Assembly (NCBI RefSeq): GCF_014191605.1
Contig: NZ_JACHWU010000002.1
Coordinates: 744,001 to 808,000 of the forward strand
Source of the DNA: Prauserella isguenensis
Lineage (GTDB): Bacteria; Actinomycetota; Actinomycetes; Mycobacteriales; Pseudonocardiaceae
Direction of reading: 5' to 3'
Length of the DNA stretch: 64,000 nucleotides
Position numbers and translations under genes: made by a program. Below are positions 18,176 through 26,570 of this stretch, piece by piece. The notes below the pieces were generated by a model. It saw only the letters and a program-made list of their open reading frames with translations. It had not been told where the DNA came from and did no database searches. Each line of letters opens with the position of its first letter. The stretch's first letter is position 1.

Positions 18176-19627
18176 TCAGACGACCACGCTCAGGATCATG
18201 ACCAGCACCAGCGACAGCACCGACGCCAGCGACGTCACGAACGTCAGTGCCTTGAGCGCACCGCGGGTCGTGACTCCGAGCAGGGTCTGGAACATCCAGA
18301 AGAAGTTGCTGTTGAGCTGCAGTGCGAACAGCGCGCCCGAGCCGATCGCCAACGCGAGCACCTCCGCGGGAATGCCGAGGCTGCCCATGATCGGCGCCAG
18401 GATGCCGGCCGCGGCGATCCCGGCGACCGCGATGGAACCGATGGCGAGGTGCAGCACCGCGGCGACGAGCCACGCCAGCAGCACCGTCACCAGGGCGGGA
18501 ATCCCGGCGCCTGCCGAGAACATGCCGGACAGCACGTCGTCGAGGTTGGTCTCACCGATGACGGCGCCGAGCGACCCGCCCACACCGGTCACGAGCAGGA
18601 TCTGTCCGGTGGAGTTGAAACCCGACGTCATGGTCTCGCCGAGGGTCTCGGCGCCGAGTGCCCGGCGCGCGAGGACATAGGCCCCGACGAGGCCGGCGAA
18701 CAACGCGAAGACAGGGTCACCGAGGAAGGCGAGCACATCGGACTCGACTCCTGCCGCCTTGGTGATCGCACCGGTCGCGATGAGCAGCAGCGGTACGACG
18801 ATGGGCAGCAGCGAGACGGTCAGCGGAGGCAGGGCGCGTTCCCGGGCCACCGCGGTGGTGGTCGCACCACCCGCCGGCGCCGCGTCACCCGTCTCGCCAC
18901 CGGGCTTCGGGGCGGCACCGGGGTCCGGGGCGGCACCGGAGACGTGGTCGGTCGCCCCCGCGTCCTCGGCGCCCGCCCGACCGTCCGGTGCGGACTCGAC
19001 CTCGTCCTTCTCGGCGTTCCAGAAGCCCCGGGCCAGCATGCGGCCGTAGACGAACACGGTCAGCAGCGCCGTCACCGGGCCGAGGACGAAGCCGTAGAGC
19101 AGCATCGTGCCGAGCGGCACGTCGAGCAGGCCGGCGATGGAGATGGTGCCGAGTCCGGGCACGACGAACACGTACCCGACGAGGATGCCCGCGGTCAGCG
19201 ATCCGGCCATCATCGCGAGGCCGTTGCGGCCGAGATGGGGTGCGGCGGACCGGGCCAGCGGAGCGGCGAGCACGAGCTGAACGTCGACGTAGATCGAGGG
19301 GAACACGGAGCTGAGGGCCACGGCGAGCGCGTACGGCAGCCGCCGCGGTCCCAGCGCCCGCAGCAGCTTCTCCACGACCTTCTGCAGCGCGCCCATCGCG
19401 TGCAACAACCCGCCCAGCAGCACGCCGAACCCGATGAGCAGCCCGACCTCGGCCATGATGTCGCCGAAGCCCGTGGCCACGGTTGTGATCGTCTTCTCGA
19501 AGCCGAGGCCCGACGCCAGGCCGAGGTAGAGCGACCCGACGACGAGCGCGATGACCGGCTCGACCTTGACGATCAGGATCAGAGCGATGACGGCGGCGAT
19601 CGCCACCGCCGCGTGCAACACGACCAT
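18176..19627 (-). CDS. GntP-family permease (gluconate/organic acid:H+ symporter family)
   Basis: 483 residues, about twelve membrane helices. Family motifs include VVGSLYLGLASGLGFEKTITTVATGFGDIMAEVGLLIGFGVLLGG near the N-terminus, GLAMMAGSLTAGILVGYVFVVPGLGTISIAGLLDVPLG, and VGGSLGAVIGETNLDDVLSGMF near the C-terminus. A long hydrophilic, Ala/Gly/Asp-rich loop (about 203-262) is an insertion compared with usual GntP length (about 440-450). GntP proteins import gluconate or other hydroxy acids. Next to a CoA-transferase and CitE, uptake of a hydroxy- or dicarboxylic acid is more likely than gluconate. The ATG at 19627 follows a tandem 20-bp duplication that makes up its leader. Confidence 0.85.
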   Translation of the reverse strand: MVVLHAAVAIAAVIALILIVKVEPVIALVVGSLYLGLASGLGFEKTITTVATGFGDIMAEVGLLIGFGVLLGGLLHAMGALQKVVEKLLRALGPRRLPYALAVALSSVFPSIYVDVQLVLAAPLARSAAPHLGRNGLAMMAGSLTAGILVGYVFVVPGLGTISIAGLLDVPLGTMLLYGFVLGPVTALLTVFVYGRMLARGFWNAEKDEVESAPDGRAGAEDAGATDHVSGAAPDPGAAPKPGGETGDAAPAGGATTTAVARERALPPLTVSLLPIVVPLLLIATGAITKAAGVESDVLAFLGDPVFALFAGLVGAYVLARRALGAETLGETMTSGFNSTGQILLVTGVGGSLGAVIGETNLDDVLSGMFSAGAGIPALVTVLLAWLVAAVLHLAIGSIAVAGIAAAGILAPIMGSLGIPAEVLALAIGSGALFALQLNSNFFWMFQTLLGVTTRGALKALTFVTSLASVLSLVLVMILSVVV

Positions 19628-19638
19628 TGTGTTCCCGT

Positions 19639-19678
19639 TCTTCCCGGCTCAGCACTCGTCTTCTCGGCTCAGCACTCG
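19639..19678 (-). repeat. Tandem 20-bp duplication in the gntP leader
   Basis: Bases 19639-19658 and 19659-19678 are identical except one position; the plus-strand unit reads TCTTCYCGGCTCAGCACTCG. The duplication ends 12 bases from the gntP-type start codon and places two purine-rich GAGCCGRGAAGA segments in the leader, so it may affect ribosome loading or mRNA structure. Confidence 0.8.
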
Positions 19679-19775
19679 CAGTCCGGCGCCCCGGAACCCT
19701 CGTGAGGTCCGAGCGTCCGGACGTGATCCAAACACGACGGCGCCGGTCCCGGTAGCCGGTGATCGCCGAGGCCCG

Positions 19776-19792
19776 TATAAGCGAGCCTTATA
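19776..19792. promoter_or_regulatory. Perfect inverted repeat TATAAG-N5-CTTATA upstream of gntP
   Basis: TATAAGCGAGCCTTATA has 6-base arms and stands out as an AT-rich island, 149 bases upstream of the permease start and 18 bases past the AtuA partner stop. It looks like an operator for a dimeric regulator and suggests that the permease has its own promoter inside the larger leftward operon. Confidence 0.45.
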
Positions 19793-19809
19793 GCCGGCGG
19801 ACGCGGTCG

Positions 19810-20163
19810 TCAGCCGAGCTCGAGTGTCAGCAGGCGGTAGCTCAGGGTCTTGCCGTGCCCGTCGAGGACGGCCGAGCCGGTCACTCCCCCGCCGAGCACG
19901 CCGGGCAGGCGGAAGACCAGTGCTGGAAGCCCGGGCACGACGCTCCTGCCCACCTCGCCGGTGACGAGCGGTGCGAAGTGTGCTGCCACCACGTCGGCGG
20001 TGAGGCGTCGTTCGAGCACGGTGAAGGCGACGTCGTCGCGGGGCAGCACCGCGAGCATGAGCGTGTCGCCCTTGTCGCCCGCCCGCACGTCGGCAAGCTC
20101 GTCCACCGTCATCGTCGCATCGTCCCCCGTCGCGCTGTCCGTCGTCCCTGTTCGCTCCGTCAT
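19810..20163 (-). CDS. AtuA-associated small protein (AtuA-like ferredoxin-fold domain)
   Basis: 117 residues. ELADVRAGDKGDTLMLAVLPRDDVAFTVLERRLTADVVAAHF matches the domain that follows AtuA (DUF1446) either as a C-terminal extension or as a separate gene. The ATG at 20163 overlaps the AtuA stop by 4 bases, so the two are co-translated and probably form one complex. The first 18 residues (TERTGTTDSATGDD) are low-complexity and Met18 may be an alternative start. Its molecular function is not established. Confidence 0.8.
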   Translation of the reverse strand: MTERTGTTDSATGDDATMTVDELADVRAGDKGDTLMLAVLPRDDVAFTVLERRLTADVVAAHFAPLVTGEVGRSVVPGLPALVFRLPGVLGGGVTGSAVLDGHGKTLSYRLLTLELG

Positions 20164-21500
20164 CCGAGCACCGTCACCCGCGGGCGCACGTGCTCACGCG
20201 GCACCACGCACGAACGCACCGCCACGATCTCCGTGGCGCTCCTGCGTGCCCCGCCCCCACCTGCGGGACCGTTGGTGTACAGAGCCTCCACTTCCCAGCC
20301 GACGGCCTCGGCCGCCTCTGCGGACGGCACCCGCGCGGACACGCGCAACCGCACCTCCGTCGGATCGGACGCGGGGGCCAGGCCGCGGAACGCGGCGCCC
20401 GCACCGATGTACTCGACCTCCACGGCGTCCTCCGGCAGTCCGTGCACCGCGACGAGCCGCTCGCGCACGATGTCGGCTGCCATACGGGCCCGGTCGATGC
20501 AGCGCGGCCCGGCGTAGGTCAACTGCCCCTCGCCCAGCCAGCCTCCCCGGAAACCGAGCGTCACCTTGAGTCCGTCCGGGCGCGGCCCGCCCGTCGCGCC
20601 GCGCGCCGCGACCCGGTCCGTGCCGGCGTCGGTGAAGGTGACGCCGCTGAAGTCGGCGACCACGTCGGGGGTCACGTAGGCGCCCGGATCGTCCACTTCG
20701 TACAGCAATTGCTCACCGCAGGTCCGGCGGTCCAACCTGCCGCCAGAGCCGTCCGGCTTGCCGAACACGGCAGCGCCGTCAGGCCTGACGTCGGCGAACG
20801 GGAACCCGAGCCGGGCGGGGTCGGGCACCGGTTTGGTGACCGGGTCGGCGAAATAGCCGCCGGTGAGCTGGCCCGCACATTCGAGCAGATGACCCACGAG
20901 CGTCCCCTTGCCGAGCAGGTCGTGGTCTCCGACCCGCCAGCCGAACTCGTGGACGAGCGGGCCGAGATACAGCGCCGGGTCGGCGACCCGGCCGGTCACC
21001 ACGACGTCCGCACCGGAGCCGACGGCCTCGGCGACCGGTTCGGCACCGAGGTAGGCGTTGGCGGAGAGCAGCTCGTCGCCGACCTCCGACAGCGGCGTGC
21101 CGGTCTCCCACACGACCGGGTCGAGCGTGCGTACCAGCTCGAGTACGTCGTCGCCGGTCACGACCGCGATCCGTGATCCGAGGCCCAGCTCGCCCGCCTC
21201 GTGCCGTGCGCACTCGCCCGCTGCTTCCGGGTTGGCCGCACCGGAGTTGGTGACGACCGTCGTCCCCGCGCTGTGACAGTGCGGCAGCACCGCCCGCAGT
21301 CGGGCCGCCAGCAGCGGATCGAACCCGGCGGCCGGGTCGGCGAGTCTGCGGGCGTGCCCTGCGGCGACGGTGCGCTCGCCGAGACATTCGAACACGAGGT
21401 AGTCCGGCCGGGCGCGGCGCGCGAGTTCCACGGCGGGGTCGATCCGATCCCCGGCGAATCCCGCACCCGCGCCGAGCCGCAGCGTCCCCGGCGCCCTCAT
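20160..21500 (-). CDS. AtuA-family protein (acyclic terpene utilization, DUF1446)
   Basis: 446 residues. The family is recognised by RLGAGAGFAGDRIDPAVELARRARPDYLVFECLGERT at the N-terminus, TTVVTNSGAANPEAAGE, VVTGRVADPALYLGPLVHEFGW, AGQLTGGYFADP and VEYIGAGAAFRG. AtuA is required for citronellol/geraniol use in Pseudomonas, where it is thought to help geranyl-CoA pathway hydration and lyase steps; many homologues occur beside CoA-transferases and citrate-type transporters. It overlaps the CitMHS gene and the small partner by 4 bases each, so the three form a translationally coupled unit. A role on a branched hydroxy-dicarboxylic acid or its CoA ester is inference. Confidence 0.85.
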   Translation of the reverse strand: MRAPGTLRLGAGAGFAGDRIDPAVELARRARPDYLVFECLGERTVAAGHARRLADPAAGFDPLLAARLRAVLPHCHSAGTTVVTNSGAANPEAAGECARHEAGELGLGSRIAVVTGDDVLELVRTLDPVVWETGTPLSEVGDELLSANAYLGAEPVAEAVGSGADVVVTGRVADPALYLGPLVHEFGWRVGDHDLLGKGTLVGHLLECAGQLTGGYFADPVTKPVPDPARLGFPFADVRPDGAAVFGKPDGSGGRLDRRTCGEQLLYEVDDPGAYVTPDVVADFSGVTFTDAGTDRVAARGATGGPRPDGLKVTLGFRGGWLGEGQLTYAGPRCIDRARMAADIVRERLVAVHGLPEDAVEVEYIGAGAAFRGLAPASDPTEVRLRVSARVPSAEAAEAVGWEVEALYTNGPAGGGGARRSATEIVAVRSCVVPREHVRPRVTVLG

Positions 21501-22918
21501 GACGCCCACACCGGGATCGCACCGGTCGCCAACGCGACGGCCAGCATCACGAGACTGGCCAACCACGCCCAGCCGATGAGCGCGCGGATGTGCTTGCCGA
21601 TCTCGACGCCTGCGAGACCGACCAACAGGTAGAAGGATCCGGTGAGCGGGCTGATCGGGAAGCCGAGCGTCTCCTGGCCCAGCAACGCGGCCTGTGCGAG
21701 CTCGGTTCCGGTGATGCCGAACTGCTCGCCGACGCCCGTCAACACCGGCAGCACGCCGAAGTAGAAGGCGTCGGGCCCGAACAACAGGCTCAACGGGACG
21801 CCGAGCACGCCCACGATCAGCGGCAGCGCCGGTGCGGCTCCGGCCGGAATGGCCTCGGCGGCCGCGGTCGCCATCGCCTCGATCATGCCGCTCGCCTCGA
21901 GAATGCCGAGGAACACACCCGCGGCCAGCAGCGTCGTGACCATGAGCATGGCGCCCTTGGCGTGCGCCTCGATGCGGTCGGTCTGCGCCTTGAGCCCCGG
22001 GTAGTTCACGATCAGTGCGATCACGAGTCCGGCCAGGAACACCGCCTCGGCGGCCGCGACGCCCGCAACGAGCCCGCCGATCACGGCGACCGTGAGCGCG
22101 ATGTTGAACCAGAACAGCTTCGGCCTGCGCAGCGCCCCGGCATCGGTGTCGTCGCCGGCCGCTCCCGGCGAGACCGTCACGCGGCTCTCGTCCCGGTCCG
22201 TCGCGTCCGCGGTGTCGGCCGTGGTGACGTCGCCGCCCACCGCCGGGGTCGCACCGGGCCGATCCGGCCCACCGACGGCCGCGACGGCGACCGGCTCGGC
22301 CGCGGTGAGCCGCTTGCTCTCCCGCCTGCCGAGCCACCACGCGATCACCAGCACCGTCACCACACCGGCGATCTGGGCCGGGATCAACGGCACCCAGAGG
22401 TCGTTGACCGGCACGTCCGTCGTGCTCGCCGCACGGACCGCGGGACCACCCCACGGCAGCAGGTTCATCACACCCGCGCCCAGGCCGACGCAGGTGGCGA
22501 GCAGCAGCCGTCGCATGCCGAGTCCGTCGAACACCGGCAGCATCGCGGGGATCGTGATGAGGAACGTCGTCGCCCCTGCACCGTCCAGGTGCACAGCGCA
22601 GGCGAGCGCGGTCGTCGCCAGGCACACGGTGGCGGGCGCGTTGCCTGCGAACCCGACGATGCGATCGATGATCGGGTCGAACATGCCGGCGTCACGCAGC
22701 ACGCCGAAGAAGGCGATGGCGAACACGAACATCGCGGCGGTGCCCGCGACATCGGCGATGCCGGCACCTGCGAACTCGCCGACCTCGGCGGGGCCGAACC
22801 CCGCGACGAAGGCAGCCACGATCGGCACACCGGCCAGCGCCACGACGGCGGCCACCCGGTTGGTCAGCAGCAACGCCAGGATGACACCGACGGTTGCAAA
22901 GCCCAGCCAAGACAACAT
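21497..22918 (-). CDS. CitMHS-family citrate/organic acid transporter
   Basis: 473 residues, about twelve membrane helices. Start ATG 22918 (MLSWLGFATVGVILALLLTNRVAAVVALAGVPIVAAFVAGF), with the family motif FAIAFFGVLRDAGMFDPIIDRIV (about 67-89), HLDGAGATTFLITIPAMLPVFDGLGM and the C-terminal LLFGPDAFYFGVLPVL and GFPISPLTGSFYLLVGLAGVEIGKH. CitMHS proteins import citrate, usually as a metal complex, with protons; many act on other carboxylates. A hydrophilic loop at about 220-275 is expanded. It is the first gene of the leftward organic-acid operon, divergent from a LysR gene. Confidence 0.9.
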   Translation of the reverse strand: MLSWLGFATVGVILALLLTNRVAAVVALAGVPIVAAFVAGFGPAEVGEFAGAGIADVAGTAAMFVFAIAFFGVLRDAGMFDPIIDRIVGFAGNAPATVCLATTALACAVHLDGAGATTFLITIPAMLPVFDGLGMRRLLLATCVGLGAGVMNLLPWGGPAVRAASTTDVPVNDLWVPLIPAQIAGVVTVLVIAWWLGRRESKRLTAAEPVAVAAVGGPDRPGATPAVGGDVTTADTADATDRDESRVTVSPGAAGDDTDAGALRRPKLFWFNIALTVAVIGGLVAGVAAAEAVFLAGLVIALIVNYPGLKAQTDRIEAHAKGAMLMVTTLLAAGVFLGILEASGMIEAMATAAAEAIPAGAAPALPLIVGVLGVPLSLLFGPDAFYFGVLPVLTGVGEQFGITGTELAQAALLGQETLGFPISPLTGSFYLLVGLAGVEIGKHIRALIGWAWLASLVMLAVALATGAIPVWAS

Positions 22919-23012
22919 TGTCCCAGGACCTCTCCACGGTTTCGGATCTGCCGAGAGTCTGGTGCCGCAACCGACTGTCGTCCAGCATTGATTCCGCATA
23001 GATTGATGCACC
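22919..23012. promoter_or_regulatory. Divergent promoter region between citMHS and lysR
   Basis: This 94-base gap holds both 5' ends. ATTGAT occurs at 22987-22992 and 23002-23007 as a direct repeat with 15-base period and GC flanks, close to the LysR start; LysR proteins commonly bind such spaced half-sites in a divergent promoter. The binding site is proposed only from position and repetition. Confidence 0.4.
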
Positions 23013-23951
23013 ATGAGCATAGACATGTCGATCCGGCAGTTGCGTGCGATCGTCGCCGTGGCGGATGCGGGCGGCTACAGCGCCGCGGCGCGCCAGCTCC
23101 ACATTGCACAGTCCTCTTTGAGCCGGTCGGTGCTGGAGATCGAGCGGCGGGTGGGCGTGTCGCTGTTCGAACGCACCACGCGCAGCGTCGTGCCGACACC
23201 GGACGGCGCGGAGTTCCTGACGATCGCGCGTGGGTTGCTGTCCCATGTCGACGCGGCGCTCAACCACTTCGAGGGATACCTGGCGGGCACGCGCGGTTCG
23301 GTCACGGTCGCCGCGCTGCCCTCACTCGCAGGCAGTATGCTCCCGGCGGCACTGGCCGATTTCCGCCACGACCGACCCGACGTGGCCGTCTCGGTGCGCG
23401 ACGGCCTGGCGGACGAGGTGCTGGCACACGTGGTCGACGGCACGGCCGACATGGCGATCACCGTGGCGCCTTCCGTACCCGCCGGACTCAGCGCCCCGCG
23501 CATCGCCGTGGACCGGTTCGTCTGTGTCTTCCCTCCGGGCCACCGGTTCGGCGGTCGGCAACGGGTCGCGTGGCGGGACCTGGCGGGCGAGCCGTTCGTC
23601 GCATTCGACCGGGACACCAGCATCCGTACCTACGTCGACCGCACCCTCGCCGACGTCGGTGTCGAGGTGGGGCCGATCACCGAGGCGCGCAACATCGGCG
23701 CCGTCGCGGGCCTCGCGGCGGCGGGCCTGGGAGTGTCGATGGCCCCGGCGCTCGTCGTGCCCATGATGGGATTCGCCGGACTGGAGCACGCGACGGCGAG
23801 CGGGCCCGTGGTGGAGCGCGACATCCGGCTCGTCCACGACCCCGCCCGCCCGTTGTCACGTCCCGCCCGCGCCCTGATGGACACACTGCTCGGCGCCGCG
23901 GCACGCGAACTCGAACTGCCGGCCGGAGCACGGTGGACGACCGACGACTGA
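23013..23951 (+). CDS. LysR-family transcriptional regulator (divergent from citMHS operon)
   Basis: 312 residues. MSIRQLRAIVAVADAGGYSAAARQLHIAQSSLSRSVLEIERRVGVSLFERTTR (about 5-57) is a standard LysR helix-turn-helix; the effector domain runs from about 90 to 295 (RGSVTVAALPSLAGSMLPAALADFRHDRPDVAVSVRDG). Met1 at 23013 and Met5 at 23025 are both possible starts. Because it is transcribed away from the CitMHS-AtuA operon across a 94-base gap, it is the best candidate activator of that operon, with a pathway acid or CoA ester as coinducer (inference). Confidence 0.9.
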   Translation: MSIDMSIRQLRAIVAVADAGGYSAAARQLHIAQSSLSRSVLEIERRVGVSLFERTTRSVVPTPDGAEFLTIARGLLSHVDAALNHFEGYLAGTRGSVTVAALPSLAGSMLPAALADFRHDRPDVAVSVRDGLADEVLAHVVDGTADMAITVAPSVPAGLSAPRIAVDRFVCVFPPGHRFGGRQRVAWRDLAGEPFVAFDRDTSIRTYVDRTLADVGVEVGPITEARNIGAVAGLAAAGLGVSMAPALVVPMMGFAGLEHATASGPVVERDIRLVHDPARPLSRPARALMDTLLGAAARELELPAGARWTTDD

Positions 23952-23962
23952 GGGGCGTCGCG

Positions 23963-24718
23963 TCAGCTCGCCGTGTAGCCGCCGTCGACGAGGTGGTAGC
24001 TGCCCGTGACGAAGCCGGCCGCGTCACCGGCCAGGAACGCGACGAGATGCGCCACCTCCTCCGGTTCGGCCATGCGCCCGAGCGCGTGCCGTCCGGCCAG
24101 GTCGCGCTGTGTCGCGTCGTCGAGCGCATTCGCCACGGCAGGGGTGTTGACGAACCCGGGTCCGACGGCGTTGACGCGAATCCCCCGTGCGCCGTACTCG
24201 AGCGCGGCGTTCTTCGTCAGGCCCTGCAGGGCGTGTTTGCTCGTCACGTACGCCGAGTTGCCGGGGAACCCGACCGAGCCGAGCATCGACGACATGTTCA
24301 CGATGCTGCCGCCGCCGTGCGCCAGCATCGCGGGAATCTGCGCCTGCAGTCCGTGGAGGACACCGCCGAGGTTCAGGTCCAGCACGGCGTTCCACGAGTC
24401 CAGCGAGTAGTCGGCCAGCTCGGCGGCGCCTCCGCCGATGCCCGCGTTGTTGACCGCGATCCGTAGCGGCGCGAGCTTCTCCGCCTCCCCCACCGCGTCG
24501 ACGTGGAGGTCCGCAACGGAGGCGTCGCCGACCAGGACGGCCGCCCTGCCGCCCGAATCGGAGATCTCCCCGGCCACGGCCTGCGCGGCGTCGCCGTCGA
24601 GGTCGGCCACGACGACCGCCGCCCCGTTGGCCGCCAGCAACCGCGCCACCGCACGTCCGATTCCACTACCTGCGCCGGTCACGATCGCCGACCGGTTCGC
24701 CACGTCGTAGGTCGCCAT
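23963..24718 (-). CDS. Short-chain dehydrogenase/reductase (classical SDR)
   Basis: 251 residues. TGAGSGIG (about 14-21), DLDG after strand 2, NNAGIGG, catalytic Ser in MSSMLGS and YVTSK (about 158-162) with the C-terminal VTGSYHLVDGGYTAS are canonical. NAD(H) is more likely than NADP(H) because an Asp follows strand 2. The substrate is a secondary alcohol/ketone not identifiable from sequence. It follows the MFS transporter gene by 161 bases on the same strand and converges with the LysR gene, leaving 11 bases between them. Confidence 0.9.
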   Translation of the reverse strand: MATYDVANRSAIVTGAGSGIGRAVARLLAANGAAVVVADLDGDAAQAVAGEISDSGGRAAVLVGDASVADLHVDAVGEAEKLAPLRIAVNNAGIGGGAAELADYSLDSWNAVLDLNLGGVLHGLQAQIPAMLAHGGGSIVNMSSMLGSVGFPGNSAYVTSKHALQGLTKNAALEYGARGIRVNAVGPGFVNTPAVANALDDATQRDLAGRHALGRMAEPEEVAHLVAFLAGDAAGFVTGSYHLVDGGYTAS

Positions 24719-24879
24719 CGGTCCTCCCGTTCCCGGTGCGCGCACCGGATCGTCGGCTGTCACGTCGCGGCCGGCCCGGTGCCGATCACGGCGCCGTTCA
24801 CCATGCCCGCCCGCGACGCGACGCGCCAGTGCGACCAGACGTCCCCCGGTACAGGCGTGCCGTGACGGAGCCGGCCGCG
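24719..24879 (-). other. Intergenic gap between MFS and SDR genes
   Basis: 161 GC-rich bases between two leftward genes. No small gene, clear promoter boxes or hairpin was recognised; the SDR gene may be transcribed from here or by read-through. Confidence 0.3.
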
Positions 24880-26310
24880 TCAGGCCGCGGACGTGACGGT
24901 CTCCACCGTGCGCGGTGCGGGGGTGACCAGCGCGATCGCACCGGCGAGCGCCGCGGCCCCACCGGCGATCAGGAAGATCACGGTGTACGCAGTGATGCCG
25001 GGATAGGTGGCGTCGCCGACCCGGACGACGATGCCCGCCGTCACCGTGGTGACGATGGCGCTGCAGCTGGACGTGCCGATCGACCGGCACAGGGCGTTGA
25101 GACTGTTGGCGGCGGCGGTCTCCGACTGCGGCACGGCACGCATGATCAGCGCGGGCACGGCGCCGTAGGCCAGAGCGGCGCCGACCGCCGGGACGGTGAC
25201 GACCACGATCACGGCAGCGAGCCCGTCGTGGACCGTGACGCGCGCCAGGTTGCCCACCGCGAGCAGCGACGTGCCGAGCACGACCGTCACCTTCGGCCCC
25301 CATCGGCGGGAGATGACCGCCGACAACGGCGAGAAGGCCACCATAGCGCCGCCCACCGGCAGCAGCGCCAGCCCGCTGGCCACCAGCGAGAGGCCGAAGC
25401 CGTAGCCGGTGGCCGCGGGCGCCTGCAACATCTGCGCGCTGACCATGAACGAGGCGAACATGGCCACACCGATGAGCACGGAGGCGACGTTCGTGAGCAG
25501 CACGGCGGGCCGCGCCGACACCCGCAGGTCGACGAGCGGGCCGGTGGGCAGGCGCAGTTCGTACCAGCCCCAGCCGACGAAGATCACCAGAGCCGCGGGC
25601 AGCAGGAGCAGCACTTCCGGGCTGTCCCAGCCCCAGGTGCTACCCCGGGAGACGGGAAGCAGCAGGCACAGCAGGCCGGCCGACAGGCCCACCGCACCAC
25701 CGAGGTCGAACCGGCCGCCGCTGCGCACCGGCGATTCCGGCACGAGCGCCGTCACCAGCACCAGTTGCAACGCCCCGAACACGGCCGCACCGGCGAACAA
25801 CCAGTGCCAGTCGGCGTACTCGGCGACGAACCCGGTCAGCGGCAGTCCGATGGCGCCGCCGGCACCCAGGGTGGAGCTCATGACGGCGATGCCCGTACCG
25901 ACCCGTTCGGGCGGCAGTTCGTCGCGCATGATGCTGATGCCGAGGGGGATGACGCCGATCGCCACGCCCTGCAACCCGCGCGCCGCCAACGCGAGGAGGA
26001 ATTCGCTGCTCACCGCGCCGAGCGCGCTGCCCACGGTCATCGACGTCAACGCCACGAGCAGCATGCGCCGTTTGCCGTACATGTCGCCGAGCCTGCCGAG
26101 CACGGGCGCGCAGACGGCTCCGGTCAGCAGGGTGATCGTGATCAGCCACGCGGCGTTGGACGGTGTCGTGTCGAGCAGGCGCGGGAACGCGGGCAGCAGT
26201 GGCACGGCCAGCGTCTGCATCAGCGAGACGGCGATACCCGACGCGGAGAGCACGGCGACCACGGACCACGGCGCGGACGTTCGGGCCACGACCGGCGTCC
26301 TCCGTTTCAC
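24880..26310 (-). CDS. MFS transporter, DHA2-like (14 helices)
   Basis: 476 residues with about 14 membrane helices. The motif A region LGRLGDMYGKRRMLLVALTSMTVGSALGA (about 70-98) and the motif C region STLGAGGAIGLPLTGFVAEYADWHWLF (about 145-171) are those of drug:H+ antiporters of the DHA2 family. The protein probably exports a hydrophobic compound or pathway intermediate. It is divergent from the CaiB-GntR pair across 260 bases, so both may respond to the GntR regulator. The ATG at 26310 has a purine-rich stretch AAACGGAGGAC before it. Confidence 0.88.
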   Translation of the reverse strand: MKRRTPVVARTSAPWSVVAVLSASGIAVSLMQTLAVPLLPAFPRLLDTTPSNAAWLITITLLTGAVCAPVLGRLGDMYGKRRMLLVALTSMTVGSALGAVSSEFLLALAARGLQGVAIGVIPLGISIMRDELPPERVGTGIAVMSSTLGAGGAIGLPLTGFVAEYADWHWLFAGAAVFGALQLVLVTALVPESPVRSGGRFDLGGAVGLSAGLLCLLLPVSRGSTWGWDSPEVLLLLPAALVIFVGWGWYELRLPTGPLVDLRVSARPAVLLTNVASVLIGVAMFASFMVSAQMLQAPAATGYGFGLSLVASGLALLPVGGAMVAFSPLSAVISRRWGPKVTVVLGTSLLAVGNLARVTVHDGLAAVIVVVTVPAVGAALAYGAVPALIMRAVPQSETAAANSLNALCRSIGTSSCSAIVTTVTAGIVVRVGDATYPGITAYTVIFLIAGGAAALAGAIALVTPAPRTVETVTSAA

Positions 26311-26570
26311 TCGATGGCCGGCGCGCGCACGACACGGTGCGCTCCGGCGAGGTCAGCCGACCGAGTAAACAGGTTCCGGCACGAGCGTGCAAGAAGAGTG
26401 GGGTGGACCACAACCCCGACAATGATGCTCATCATCCTGAGAGTTACCGTGGACCGTCTCGTGAAACCGTGGCTTGTAGGTGAACCTGACTGGGAACTCT
26501 GGACAGAATCACCTGTCGACCGGGTATCGTTGTGCTAATCTATCATCACCATTCGCATAGAGGAGACGAC
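26311..26570. promoter_or_regulatory. Divergent promoter region between MFS and CoA-transferase genes
   Basis: 260 bases without a gene. An AT-rich patch at about 26535-26558 (CTAATCTATCATCACC) precedes the GAGGAG ribosome site of the CoA-transferase gene. ATGATGCTCATCAT at 26422-26435 has inverted ATGAT/ATCAT arms, and AACAGGTT at 26368-26375 has the core but not the flanks of a KstR-type site. The GntR protein encoded two genes downstream is a candidate binder. Confidence 0.4.

Noticed and set aside
16793-19705. A 970-codon open frame on the plus strand opposite CaiB and GntP genes
   Set aside because: It has no domain sense (runs of R, G, H, Q), covers conserved minus-strand genes and is a GC-bias shadow.
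21590-24466. A 958-codon open frame on the plus strand over CitMHS and LysR
   Set aside because: Antisense to CitMHS and out of frame with LysR; composition is typical of shadow frames.
26368-26375. AACAGGTT as a second KstR site
   Set aside because: Only the core matches; the outer T and A are missing.
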